64,000 bases of DNA, from assembly GCF_005116505.1 (NCBI RefSeq), contig NZ_SWBR01000002.1:372314-436313 (forward strand), written 5' to 3'. A model generated the notes under the pieces. The model had not been told where the DNA came from and ran no database searches. It was given only the letters and a program-made list of their open reading frames with translations. The position numbers and the translations under genes are program-made. This DNA is from Pedobacter polaris. GTDB taxonomy: Bacteria > Bacteroidota > Bacteroidia > Sphingobacteriales > Sphingobacteriaceae. Below are positions 53,846 through 63,092 of the stretch, piece by piece. Numbering within the stretch: position 1 is the first letter of the stretch; every line of letters begins with the position of its first letter.

Positions 53846-54634
53846 ATGAATTTAAACTTAAAAGATAAAGTAATCATCATTACTGGTGCCGCCAAAGGCA
53901 TTGGTAAAGCAATGGCAGAGTTATTTGCTAAGGAAGATGCAATTGCTGTGGTTGTTGGTCGTAAAGAAGCCGATAATTTAAAAGTTACAGATGCAATTAA
54001 CACCAGTGGAGGCAAAGCTTTCCAGTTTGTAGCAGAGCTAGCAAAACCAGAAGATTGCGAAGCAGTAATTAAAGCGATTGTAGCGCAGTTCGGAAAAATT
54101 GATGGTCTTGTAAATAATGCAGGGGTTAATGACGGTGTAGGGCTTGAAAATGGGAATTATGAAGACTTTATGTCGTCATTGCATAAAAATGTTGTTCATT
54201 ATTACTTAATGGCACACTATGCTTTACCAGAATTAATTAAATCTAAAGGCGCTATTGTTAACATCACTTCTAAAACTGGAGAAACTGGACAAGGAAATAC
54301 TTCTGCTTATGCTGCAGCAAATGGGGGTAGAAATGCATTAACTAGAGAGTGGGCAGTAGAATTATTAAAATACGGAATTCGTGTAAATGCAATTATGGTT
54401 GCCGAATGTTGGACACCAGCTTATGAAACTTGGATAGATACTTTACCAAATGCCCAAGAAAAACTAAATGAAATTACGGCAAAAATTCCATTTGAAAATA
54501 GAATGACAACTGCAGAAGAAATAGCTAATATGGCTGCGTTTTTAATGTCTGATAAATCAAGTCATACCACTGGACAAATTATTCATGTGGATGGTGGTTA
54601 TGTGCATTTAGATAGAGCACTGGCGAACGCATAA
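53846..54634 (+). CDS. SDR-family oxidoreductase with YxxxN active site
   Basis: 262-residue cytoplasmic short-chain dehydrogenase. The cofactor motif is TGAAKGIGKAMAE, NNAGVND is the NNAG block, and the active-site Ser142 and Tyr155 have the usual spacing of 13. The catalytic lysine four residues after Tyr is replaced by Asn159 (SAYAAANGG, where YAAAK is expected). The C-terminal TTGQIIHVDGGYVHLDRAL is normal for sugar dehydrogenases. The context, next to a zinc-dependent dehydrogenase and downstream of a FucP-type permease, suggests oxidation of a fucose- or galactose-like sugar or its acid. The Asn makes the mechanism uncertain, but the frame and other motifs are intact. Confidence 0.78.
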   Translation: MNLNLKDKVIIITGAAKGIGKAMAELFAKEDAIAVVVGRKEADNLKVTDAINTSGGKAFQFVAELAKPEDCEAVIKAIVAQFGKIDGLVNNAGVNDGVGLENGNYEDFMSSLHKNVVHYYLMAHYALPELIKSKGAIVNITSKTGETGQGNTSAYAAANGGRNALTREWAVELLKYGIRVNAIMVAECWTPAYETWIDTLPNAQEKLNEITAKIPFENRMTTAEEIANMAAFLMSDKSSHTTGQIIHVDGGYVHLDRALANA

Positions 54635-54660
54635 TTAGTTTTCAGTTTGCAATTTTCAGT
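54634..54660. repeat. family F repeat fragment
   Basis: agttttcagtttgcaatttt followed by cagtct matches the pieces near 9418 and 17271. The rest of the gap to the next gene has no other visible feature. Confidence 0.45.
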
Positions 54661-54705
54661 CTTCCCAACAATAAAGCAATTCAACAATATAAACAATCAA
54701 TACCA

Positions 54706-55725
54706 ATGAAAACCCTAACCTGCACAACTCCCGGAAACTTCGAATACTCAACAACTGAAAAACCTCAACTACAAAAAGGTCAAGCTATTATTAAAATTAA
54801 GCGCATTGGTATCTGTGGTACAGATTTACATGCATTTGAAGGTACACAGCCATTTTTCAATTACCCTAGGGTTTTAGGTCACGAGCTTTCTGGCGAATTA
54901 GTGGCAATAGATGGTAATGACAATTTTAAAGTTGGTGAGAAAGTAACTTTTATTCCATACTTTAATTGTGGTGAGTGTATTGCTTGCAGAATGAACAAAC
55001 CAAACTGCTGTGTTAAAATGCAAGTTTGTGGTGTACACATCGATGGGGGAATGCGTGAATACCTTTCGGTACCGGCTAGCACCTTATTGCATGGCGAAAA
55101 CTTAAGTTATGATGAACTAGCTTTAGTAGAACCTTTAGCCATTGGAGCACATGGTGTTCGTAGAGCAGAAGTTCAAGAAGGCGAATTCGTTTTGGTTATA
55201 GGTGCCGGACCAATTGGTTTAGGTACAATGGAATTTGCCAGAATAGCAGGAGCGAAGGTGATTGCTTTGGATATAAACAATAATAGATTAGCATTTTGCA
55301 AGGATAAATTAAAGGTTGATTATGTTATTAATGCTTTAGATACAGATGTAGTCGAACAGCTTGCTGAAATTACAAATGGCGATATGCCAACAGTTGTTAT
55401 AGATGCCACAGGAAATCAAAAAGCAATTAATAATGCCATAAACTATATGGCACATGGTGCTAGGTTTGTTTTAATCGGGTTACAAAAGGGTGATTTAATT
55501 TTCAATCATCCAGAATTCCACAAGCGCGAATCTACTTTGATGAGTAGCAGAAATGCAACCATTCAAGATTTTGAACATGTAATTAAATCTATGAAAGCCG
55601 GTTTGGTTAATCCTACAAATTACATTACACACCAAGTTCAATTTGAAGAGGTAAAAGATGAGTTTACAAGTTGGCTAGACCCTAAAAATGGTGTAATTAA
55701 AGCAATGGTAAAAATGGAAGATTAA
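54706..55725 (+). CDS. zinc-dependent MDR sugar/alcohol dehydrogenase
   Basis: 339-residue medium-chain dehydrogenase. Catalytic zinc ligands are visible in GICGTDLH and GHELSGE, and structural zinc cysteines in NCGECIACRMNKPNCC. VLVIGAGPIGLGTMEFAR is the NAD-binding motif. The group (like L-idonate, L-galactonate or threonine dehydrogenases) oxidises polyol or sugar-acid hydroxyls. Paired with the SDR gene 71 bases upstream, it may carry out a second oxidation of the same sugar acid. It is the last plus-strand gene before the convergent arabinose operon. Confidence 0.82.
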   Translation: MKTLTCTTPGNFEYSTTEKPQLQKGQAIIKIKRIGICGTDLHAFEGTQPFFNYPRVLGHELSGELVAIDGNDNFKVGEKVTFIPYFNCGECIACRMNKPNCCVKMQVCGVHIDGGMREYLSVPASTLLHGENLSYDELALVEPLAIGAHGVRRAEVQEGEFVLVIGAGPIGLGTMEFARIAGAKVIALDINNNRLAFCKDKLKVDYVINALDTDVVEQLAEITNGDMPTVVIDATGNQKAINNAINYMAHGARFVLIGLQKGDLIFNHPEFHKRESTLMSSRNATIQDFEHVIKSMKAGLVNPTNYITHQVQFEEVKDEFTSWLDPKNGVIKAMVKMED

Positions 55726-55732
55726 GACGTGT

Positions 55733-55937
55733 GTTAGTCGAGATTTGTTATCTCGATTAATATAGGTGAGGATTATAAATCCTTAATTAGAAAGGTCTGG
55801 ATTGCAAATCCAGACCAACTTACTTCAGCAGCTACAAATTAAATCTTGTTAGTCGAGATTTGCAATCTCGACTTAAATAGCTTAGGATTTCAAATCCTCA
55901 AATTAGAAAATCTGGATCGCAAATCCAGACCAACTTA
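55733..55937. repeat. two tandem copies of a three-hairpin repeat (family H)
   Basis: Copy 1 is 55733-55821 and copy 2 is 55848-55937, about 90 bases each and largely identical. Each contains three small palindromes in the same order: tcgagatttgcaatctcga, aggatttcaaatcct and tctggattgcaaatccaga (the second copy has gatcgc in the last). All share a gattTgcAaatc-like core. The copies end with gaccaactta. The element fills the space between two convergent operons. Confidence 0.85.
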
Positions 55938-55948
55938 GTTTCAACAAA

Positions 55949-55979
55949 AAAGGCGATAACCACTAAGATTATCGCCTTT
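55949..55979. terminator. bidirectional rho-independent terminator
   Basis: aaaggcgataa at the left and ttatcgccttt at the right form a perfect 11-base stem around a 9-base loop. A-tracts and T-tracts lie on the flanks, so it can end both the plus-strand dehydrogenase transcript and the minus-strand arabinose operon. Confidence 0.85.
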
Positions 55980-55997
55980 AACATGATTAGAACTTTT

Positions 55998-57698
55998 TTA
56001 CCAGAACCTAACGTAGATTAAGGTTATTACTAGAAGGGTAATTACAATTAAAGCCATTGTAGAAGCTGGCACTTTAAACATCGATTTATCGATTTCAAAA
56101 GCTTTTGGATTAACTTTTGGTCCAGCTAAACTCATTACCACCATAACCAGCATGGTAAAACCGAAAGATAAGCCCATACAAATTAAGAATGGAATTTCGT
56201 AAACACCATCTTTATTGATGAAAGCTGTATACAGAAATGTTTCATGACCGAACCAGCTAGGAGCATAATTGTTAAATACAACAGACAAGATAAAACCAGT
56301 TAATAAACCTGCTATTGCAGCTGCTCCAGTAGTTCTTTTCCAGAACATACCTAAAATAAACATTGCAAATACTCCTGGACTAATGAAACCAGTATATTTT
56401 TGAATGAATGTAAAACCACCTTCACCACCAATACCCAGTAAATCTTTCCATGTTAAAGCAATTGAAATAATAATCGCCACAAGGATTGCTATTCTACCAA
56501 CAACAACTAATTTTTTATCATCAGCAGTTTTGTTGATGTATTTTTTATAGATATCAAGTGTAAAAATAGTTGAAATACTATTCGCCTTACCAGCTAAAGA
56601 TGCTACGATTGCAGCAGTTAGGGCAGCTAGTGAAAGTCCTTTTAAACCAGTTGGTAAAAATGTTAAGATTGCTGAATAGGCATTATCTGCAACTAATTTA
56701 CCATTTGGTGCCATTTCAGCTTGTAGTGCACCGTTTTTATGCAATACATAAGCTGCAATACCTGGTAACATTACAATAATCGGCATACCTAATTTCAAGA
56801 AACCAGCGAATAAGATCCCTGTTCTTGCAGTTTTTAAATCAGCACCCAAAGCTCTTTGTGTAATGTATTGATTACAGCCCCAATAGTTTAAGTTCACAAT
56901 CCACTGACCTGCAAAATACATTGCGATACCAGGTAAGGCTAAGTATTTGTTTACATATTCTTGAGATGAATTTGCATCAGGTTTAGCTAAGATCATTTTA
57001 AAGTGATCTGGTGAGTCTTTCATTAACATTTTAAAACCAGCAATTGCATCTTTACCCATTCCAAAATGATCACTCACCATTGTTAGCGCAATATAAGTTG
57101 TTGCTAAACCGCCAATAATAAGTACCACTACCTGAATTACATCTGTATAGCCAATTACCTTCATGCCACCAAGTGTAATAATTAAGGCAAAAACCGCTAG
57201 ACCTAACATTACAATACCAAAGTAATCTGGATTAACCATGCTACTAATAGCAATAGCACCTAAATATAAAATGGAAGTAAGATTTACGAAAATGTATAAG
57301 AATAACCAGAAAATAGCCATAATTAAACTTACGGTCTCATTATATCGAGTCTGCAAGAATTGAGGCATGGTAAAAATCTTATTCTTTAAGTAAATTGGTA
57401 TAAACCACACGGCTACAATAATTAAAGCAATTGCAGCAAGCCATTCATAAGCTGCAACAGCAATACCTACGGTAAAGCCTTGGCCGCTCATTCCAATAAA
57501 TTGCTCTGCAGAAATATTTGATGCAATTAAAGATGCACCAATAGCCCACCAGGTTAGCGATCCTTCTGCTAAAAAGAAATCGTGACTACCAGATACTGAT
57601 TTGTTCTTTTTACGACTGTAGATCCAGTAGCCGTATCCAGAAATTAAGATAAAATAGAAGATAAATACTCCATAATCTATCGCAGAAAAACTGTTCAT
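55998..57698 (-). CDS. SSS-family sodium/solute symporter, probable L-arabinose importer
   Basis: Inner-membrane symporter of 566 residues with about 14 hydrophobic segments. SGSHDFFLAEGSLTWWAIGA, the SNISAEQFIGMSGQGFTVG region and VASLAGKANSISTIFTLDIY are typical of SGLT-like proteins. It lies 34 bases downstream of araA on the same strand and is the last gene of the arabinose operon, so L-arabinose import is the likely role. It is not closely similar to the symporter at 24841, so the two probably carry different sugars. Confidence 0.85.
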   Translation of the reverse strand: MNSFSAIDYGVFIFYFILISGYGYWIYSRKKNKSVSGSHDFFLAEGSLTWWAIGASLIASNISAEQFIGMSGQGFTVGIAVAAYEWLAAIALIIVAVWFIPIYLKNKIFTMPQFLQTRYNETVSLIMAIFWLFLYIFVNLTSILYLGAIAISSMVNPDYFGIVMLGLAVFALIITLGGMKVIGYTDVIQVVVLIIGGLATTYIALTMVSDHFGMGKDAIAGFKMLMKDSPDHFKMILAKPDANSSQEYVNKYLALPGIAMYFAGQWIVNLNYWGCNQYITQRALGADLKTARTGILFAGFLKLGMPIIVMLPGIAAYVLHKNGALQAEMAPNGKLVADNAYSAILTFLPTGLKGLSLAALTAAIVASLAGKANSISTIFTLDIYKKYINKTADDKKLVVVGRIAILVAIIISIALTWKDLLGIGGEGGFTFIQKYTGFISPGVFAMFILGMFWKRTTGAAAIAGLLTGFILSVVFNNYAPSWFGHETFLYTAFINKDGVYEIPFLICMGLSFGFTMLVMVVMSLAGPKVNPKAFEIDKSMFKVPASTMALIVITLLVITLIYVRFW

Positions 57699-57732
57699 AA
57701 ATTTGTGTTTATTTGGTTAGGGTTTAATTATT

Positions 57733-59223
57733 TTATTTGTAAAAAACTTCATTCCAATGAAGCTCGTTTCTAAATTGGTTCAATTTAGTATCTGCTCCAA
57801 TGTTAATGTATTCTAGTCCAGCAATATTAGCAAAATCTAGCAAATGTGCAGTAGTTAAATTTTGACTATAAACAGTATGGTGCGCACCACCAGCATAAAT
57901 CCAGGCCGCACACCCTGTTTTCATATCTGGCAGTGGCTTCCATAATACCCTTGCGACTGGCAAATTCGGTAATTCATTTTCAACTTCAACTGCTTGTACT
58001 TCATTAATTAATAGACGGAAACGATTACCCATATCAATTAAAGATGCATTTAAAGCATTTCCACCAGCTACATTAAATACCAAACGAGCCGGATCTTCTT
58101 TACCACCAATTCCTAATGGGTGAACTTCTAGGTTAGCCTTTCCTTTAGCCAACGAAGCATCAATTTCTAGCATATGCGAACCTAATACCATCGAATTTTG
58201 AGGGTCGAAATGATAGGTATAATCTTCCATAAAAGCATTTCCACCAGGTAAGCCAGCACCCATTACTTTACAAGCCCGTACTAGCGCTGCAGTTTTCCAA
58301 TCACCTTCACCAGCAAAACCGTAGCCATCTGCCATTAAACGTTGAGCAGCAATACCTGGTAATTGGATCATTCCATGTAAATCTTCAAAAGTATCAGAGA
58401 AACCTTTAAAGTTTCCATCAACTAGAAATTTCCTTAAGCCAATTTCAATTTTAGCTGCTTCATATACAGAAGAATGTTTTGCACCACCAGTTTTTAGCTC
58501 ATCAGCCATGTAGTAGCTTGCTTCATACTCAGCAACTAACTTTTTTACATCCTCATCAGGTGTACTGTTAATGATTGCAACTAAATCACCAATTCCGTAA
58601 GTATTTACAGAGAAACCAAATTTCATTTCAGCTTCTACTTTATCACCATCAGTAACGGCAACATAGCGCATGTTGTCTCCAAAACGAGCAAATTTTGCAC
58701 CTTGCCAATCGTTCCATCCAGCAGCAGCTCGGCACCAAGTATCAACTTGTTTTGCAACTTCTTCATCTTGCCAATGGCCAACAACAACTTTTCTATCTTT
58801 ACGCATACGCGAAACCATGAAACCAAACTCTCTATCACCATGTGCACTTTGGTTTAAGTTCATGAAATCCATATCAATCGTATCCCAAGGAATGTCACGA
58901 TTAAACTGTGTATGCAAATGTAATAGTGGTTTTTGAAGAATGTTTAATCCTCTAATCCACATCTTAGCAGGAGAGAAGGTATGCATCCAAGTAATTACCC
59001 CAATACAGTTTTCATCTATATTTGCTTGTTGTAAAGTTTCAAAAATCTCATCTGGAGTTTTTACTATGGGTTTGTAAACAACAGAAACAGAAATATTAGA
59101 ATTATTATTTAATGAATTTGCAACTTGTTGAGCATGTTCTGCTACTTGTTTTAGTGTTTCTTCTCCGTATAAATGTTGGGTTCCGGTAATGAACCAAACT
59201 TGAAATTTCTTTAAATCAATCAT
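57733..59223 (-). CDS. araA: L-arabinose isomerase
   Basis: 496-residue cytoplasmic enzyme converting L-arabinose to L-ribulose, of standard length. [23 protein letters not shown] is the classic N-terminus. [34 protein letters not shown] and DYTYHFDP are family blocks; the Glu of GEGDW and nearby Glu and His residues bind the catalytic manganese. The order after araB and araD, followed by a symporter, is a known Bacteroidota arrangement. The 147-base gap before it holds only gattacacagatta-type repeat debris. Confidence 0.95.
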   Translation of the reverse strand: MIDLKKFQVWFITGTQHLYGEETLKQVAEHAQQVANSLNNNSNISVSVVYKPIVKTPDEIFETLQQANIDENCIGVITWMHTFSPAKMWIRGLNILQKPLLHLHTQFNRDIPWDTIDMDFMNLNQSAHGDREFGFMVSRMRKDRKVVVGHWQDEEVAKQVDTWCRAAAGWNDWQGAKFARFGDNMRYVAVTDGDKVEAEMKFGFSVNTYGIGDLVAIINSTPDEDVKKLVAEYEASYYMADELKTGGAKHSSVYEAAKIEIGLRKFLVDGNFKGFSDTFEDLHGMIQLPGIAAQRLMADGYGFAGEGDWKTAALVRACKVMGAGLPGGNAFMEDYTYHFDPQNSMVLGSHMLEIDASLAKGKANLEVHPLGIGGKEDPARLVFNVAGGNALNASLIDMGNRFRLLINEVQAVEVENELPNLPVARVLWKPLPDMKTGCAAWIYAGGAHHTVYSQNLTTAHLLDFANIAGLEYINIGADTKLNQFRNELHWNEVFYK

Positions 59224-59370
59224 TATATTTTTTATTGGTTATTTGTTTTTTCGCTTCGCGGATGATTACACTGATTATATGATTACACAGATTATTGCTG
59301 CGTTAGTCTTTCTGCTTTAGTCTTTCAGCTTTTTTATCCTTACTCTTTGTTCTTTTATCTTTATTCTTAC

Positions 59371-60069
59371 TTATTCCTGTCCGTAATAAGCATCAACACC
59401 ATGTTTACGGTCATAATGCTTTTTAATCAGCGAATCCTTTAACCTTGGTGCATTTGGATTAATTTGCTGTGTTAACAATGCCATTTGTGCCGTATATTCT
59501 AAAACTGCACTATTGTAAACGGCTTTATCGGCTGTTTTTCCCCAGGTAAAAGGAGCGTGGTTGCCTACCAAAATCATTTCTACCTCTTTATAACTTAAAC
59601 CTAATGCTGCAAAATGATTAATGATTTGAAAACCTGTTTCATATTCATAATTACCTTTTATCATTTCATCTGCCATTGGTGGCGCACAAGGTATGTCAGT
59701 TGTTAAATGGTCTGCATGTGTAGTTCCGTAAATAGGAATTGGTAATTGCGCCTGCGCCCATGAGGTAGCATAAGTAGAGTGTGTGTGCACTATTCCGCTA
59801 ATTTCTTTCCAATTTTTATACAAAACAGCATGCGTTTTGGTGTCTGATGATGGCCTTAAATTACCTTCAATGATATTTGAGTCAAAATCTACTACAACCA
59901 TTTTATCTACAGTAAGTTGCTCATAAGGAACACCACTTGGTTTAATGGCAAAAACTCCTTTAGTTTGATCTGCCGCACTTACATTACCAAAAGTAAAAAG
60001 TACCAAATTCAATTTAGGCAATTGCATATTGGCTTCGTAAGCTTGTTCCTTTATATCTTGATAACTCAT
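59371..60069 (-). CDS. araD: L-ribulose-5-phosphate 4-epimerase
   Basis: 232-residue class II aldolase-fold enzyme converting L-ribulose 5-phosphate to D-xylulose 5-phosphate. TFGNVSAADQTKGVFAIKPSG, HTHSTYATSWAQA and GTTHADHL contain the three zinc-binding His residues; the C-terminal HGVDAYYGQ is typical of AraD. Its ATG overlaps the araB stop (ATGA), so translation is coupled. With AraA and AraB it completes the entry of L-arabinose into the pentose phosphate pathway. Confidence 0.95.
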   Translation of the reverse strand: MSYQDIKEQAYEANMQLPKLNLVLFTFGNVSAADQTKGVFAIKPSGVPYEQLTVDKMVVVDFDSNIIEGNLRPSSDTKTHAVLYKNWKEISGIVHTHSTYATSWAQAQLPIPIYGTTHADHLTTDIPCAPPMADEMIKGNYEYETGFQIINHFAALGLSYKEVEMILVGNHAPFTWGKTADKAVYNSAVLEYTAQMALLTQQINPNAPRLKDSLIKKHYDRKHGVDAYYGQE

Positions 60070-61766
60070 GATTGATAAGGTTTTACATCTCTTTTATTAT
60101 ATTTTTCAATATACCTGCCTAAGCCTAAATATTGTTCGTAATGTTCGCGGTACAGTTTTCTTTTTTTAGCATTAGGCTTGTATTCTTTTTCAAAACCAGT
60201 CCCCATTTTATCCATAGCTATTTCAATAGTAGGATAGATGCTAGCAGCAACCGCAGCAAACATTGCCGCACCTAAAGCACAGGTATGCTCAAAACGGTGA
60301 ATACGTATAGGCATTTCCAGCACATCGGCCATCATTTGCATAATGTATGGTGATTTTTTGGCCACACCACCAATGCCTATAATCCCTTTAACAGGAACTC
60401 CTTCATCTTTAAATCTATCTACTATGTTTTTAGCACCAAAACAGGTTGCTTCGGCCAATGCTCTAAAAACTCTGGGCGCATCAGTGCCTAAACTTAGTCC
60501 TTTAATTGCACCTTTTAATTCCTGATTGGCATCTGGAGTTCTTCTGCCGTTTAACCAATCTAAAGCAAGTTCAGCATTATCATCATCTGGTAATTCTGCT
60601 GCTTGTTTACTTAAAGTTGCGATAATCTTTCCTTCTATTTCTTCTTTAAGTGCAATGGCAGTTGAATTATCTATTAATGAACTTTCTGTTAGCAAATGAT
60701 TTAATGGCCAACTTATTAAGTTTTTAAACCAAGCATAAGTATCACCAAAAGCAGATTGGCCAGCTTCTAAACCAGCCATATTCGGAATAACAGAGCCATT
60801 AACCTGTCCGCAAATCCCTTTAATCAATTTGCCATCCATATCTTTGTTTGGAGCAACTAGAATATCACAAGTACTCGTTCCCATTACTTTACTCAAGTAA
60901 TAAGGTTCAATCTGACCACCTACAGCGCCCATATGGGCATCAAAAGCACCTACACCAATTACTACATCAGTGCTTAAGCCAAGCTGTTCTGCCCATTCCG
61001 TACTTAAATTCCCTGCAACTACATCTGATGTGTAAGTATCTTTAAATAATTTTTCTCTATAACCTTTTAAAAGAGGATCTAACTTACTGAAAAATGTTTC
61101 TGGAGGTAGTCCATCAAATTCTTCAGCCCATAATGCTTTATGACCAGCGGCGCAACGACTACGTTTCATAGCTGTAACATCAGTTCCGCCAGTTAATAAG
61201 AAAGGAATCCAATCACAATGCTCAACCCATGAACTTGTAGCTTTTCTAACCTCTTTATCTACACGTAAAACATGTAATAATTTAGCCCAAAACCACTCAG
61301 ATGAATAAGTGCCACCAACATATTTTAAATAATTGATACTGAATTTTGTTGCATGGTTATTGATTTCCAAGGCTTCACCTACAGCTGTATGATCTTTCCA
61401 AAGCACAAACATGGCATTTGGGTTGCTTTCAAAATCTTGATGTAAAGCCAAAGGAACGCCTCTTTCATCAACGGCAACCGGACTAGAACCTGTTGTGTCT
61501 ACAGAAATACCTTTAACTAGCTGTGCGATAGGAGAGCCACCTGCTTTTGATATACAATCTTTAATGGTATGGGTTAAACCTTCGATATAATCTAATGGAT
61601 GTTGCCTGAATTGATTTTGAGCAGGATTACAATATAAACCTTTTTGCCACCTGGGATAAAAGAATACTGAAGATGAGATTTCGTTCCCATTAGCGGTATC
61701 TACAATTACCGAACGTACAGAGTCTGTTCCATAATCTACGCCAATTACATATTGTGCTTCGTTCAT
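60066..61766 (-). CDS. araB: ribulokinase
   Basis: 566-residue FGGY-family kinase phosphorylating L-ribulose. YVIGVDYGTDSVRSVIVD is the ATP-binding start. KGISVDTTGSSPVAVDERG and CDWIPFLLTGGTDV resemble ribulokinase rather than xylulokinase. GGVAKKSPYIMQMMADVLEMPI is the C-terminal adenosine-binding block. It is the first gene of the minus-strand ara operon and overlaps araD by four bases. The 167-base region upstream, shared with a divergent lipoprotein gene, presumably holds the promoter, but no perfect TAnnTTTG was found on the minus strand. Confidence 0.94.
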   Translation of the reverse strand: MNEAQYVIGVDYGTDSVRSVIVDTANGNEISSSVFFYPRWQKGLYCNPAQNQFRQHPLDYIEGLTHTIKDCISKAGGSPIAQLVKGISVDTTGSSPVAVDERGVPLALHQDFESNPNAMFVLWKDHTAVGEALEINNHATKFSINYLKYVGGTYSSEWFWAKLLHVLRVDKEVRKATSSWVEHCDWIPFLLTGGTDVTAMKRSRCAAGHKALWAEEFDGLPPETFFSKLDPLLKGYREKLFKDTYTSDVVAGNLSTEWAEQLGLSTDVVIGVGAFDAHMGAVGGQIEPYYLSKVMGTSTCDILVAPNKDMDGKLIKGICGQVNGSVIPNMAGLEAGQSAFGDTYAWFKNLISWPLNHLLTESSLIDNSTAIALKEEIEGKIIATLSKQAAELPDDDNAELALDWLNGRRTPDANQELKGAIKGLSLGTDAPRVFRALAEATCFGAKNIVDRFKDEGVPVKGIIGIGGVAKKSPYIMQMMADVLEMPIRIHRFEHTCALGAAMFAAVAASIYPTIEIAMDKMGTGFEKEYKPNAKKRKLYREHYEQYLGLGRYIEKYNKRDVKPYQS

Positions 61767-61933
61767 ACAAGAAATTAATAAATGTCTAATTAACGTTTAT
61801 TTATTCAGAATAAAAAATTTATATGAACTTTTTTAAGATTAGATTTTATTGTTTGTGAATACTAATTCGTGCATGCTATGTAATGTTAAATTTATGATGG
61901 CATACGGTTTGTCAACTCTGTTTCTAAAAACAT

Positions 61934-62464
61934 ATGATGAAACAAATATTTTTCTACCTAAGCATGCTATTATTTTTTAGCAGTTGTAATGTAAACAACA
62001 AGACATCAGCTGAAAATGAAATCAATTCGAAAATAGACAGCCTCTTTAAAGACTATGATTTTACTTCAACAGCAATATATTCAACTGATTTAAGAAACCT
62101 GCTTAACGAAGCAATTGGAATGGCTAAAGCTGATGCTGAACGAATACTAAGAAGTGATCATCCTACTGACAAGCCTAGAACTATGGAAGACTTAACTTTT
62201 ACAGGTGTACTTGATGGAACTAAACAAAAGGTAAAGAAAATAGCCATAACAGGAAACACTGCGGAAGCTATTGTAGAAATTGAGGCTAGCGAGGCCGAGA
62301 GTGAGGGTAAAATATATCCAGCAGTAATTTGGGAAACTAAAGTTCAACTTATTAATGAGAATGGCTGGAAAATAGACAACATTATCTATACTGATAAACC
62401 TACTTATAAAAACCAAATCAAATATTTTATTTCGGAAACAAAGAAAGAATTTACTGAGAAATAA
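61934..62464 (+). CDS. hypothetical lipoprotein
   Basis: 176-residue protein not recognised. It has a lipoprotein signal (MMKQIFFYLSMLLFFSSC, lipidated Cys at residue 18) followed by a charged alpha/beta domain rich in Glu and Lys. The mature part includes KVQLINENGWKIDNIIYTDKP, which resembles the last strands of small periplasmic NTF2-like or DUF3828-type domains, but no assignment is claimed. It is divergent from araB. There is no evident link to carbohydrate use. Confidence 0.7.
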   Translation: MMKQIFFYLSMLLFFSSCNVNNKTSAENEINSKIDSLFKDYDFTSTAIYSTDLRNLLNEAIGMAKADAERILRSDHPTDKPRTMEDLTFTGVLDGTKQKVKKIAITGNTAEAIVEIEASEAESEGKIYPAVIWETKVQLINENGWKIDNIIYTDKPTYKNQIKYFISETKKEFTEK

Positions 62465-62540
62465 ATACTTATAAAACTGTGGACGGCGTGTAGAGAGGTG
62501 CGGTGTAATGAGAAATTCTGTGGATTTAATTCCATAATAA

Positions 62541-63056
62541 GAAGGGCTATACTTTGTAAGCTTTGCAACGGTATATTGGATAGATGTTTTTGTCCGTCCT
62601 TTATATTGTGATATTTTGGTAGAGAGCTTGACTTATTGCAAGGCAAACCTGGGCCTTGAGCTTTATTGCTGGTGCATCATGCCAAGCCACGTGCACCTGA
62701 TATTCAAGGCAAGGGAAAACAATCCCGATATTTTGTTGGGCAGGTTTAAGGAACATACCTCAAAACAGATTGTAAGGGCGATAAAAGAAAACAACCAGGA
62801 AAGTAGAAAGGAGTGGATGCTTTGGATGTTCGAGAGGGCGGCGTTAAAGAGTAGCAATGTAAAGGGAAGCCAGTTTTGGCAGCATAACAATAAACCAATA
62901 GAACTGTGGAGTGCAGAAGTGATAGAGCAAAAGGCAGATTATCTACACTACAACCCGGTAGCTTCTGGCTTTGTTAATGATGTCCTGCATTGGAAGTACA
63001 GTAGTGCAATTGACTATGGTGGGGGTAAGGGATTAATTGAAGTTGATTTTTTATGA
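62541..63056 (+). pseudogene. REP-associated tyrosine transposase (RAYT), amino end disrupted
   Basis: Y1/HUH transposase of the RAYT type, which acts on REP-like palindromes. The reading frame from 62541 gives EGLYFVSFATVYWIDVFVRP, then the HUH block YCWCIMPSHVHLIFKA, then LLGRFKEHTSKQ and KADYLHYNPVASGF, all family-typical. Two adjacent in-frame stops (TAA at 62535 and 62538) separate this from a possible original start at ATG 62508 (MRNSVDLIP). Only about 11 codons are affected. The first plausible downstream start is TTG 62616, which would remove the opening beta-strand. It is therefore probably inactive, or expressed as a shortened form. Confidence 0.75.
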
Positions 63057-63092
63057 TTTATTTAAGAAATGGGTTTATGATGGAAAATAGGT

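Noticed and set aside
55733..55937. CRISPR array
   Set aside because: Only two copies, about 90 bases long, without regular short spacers; they are hairpin repeats.
61767..61933. Arabinose operator or promoter in the gap before araB
   Set aside because: No perfect TAnnTTTG on the minus strand and no clear palindrome; nothing definite can be called.
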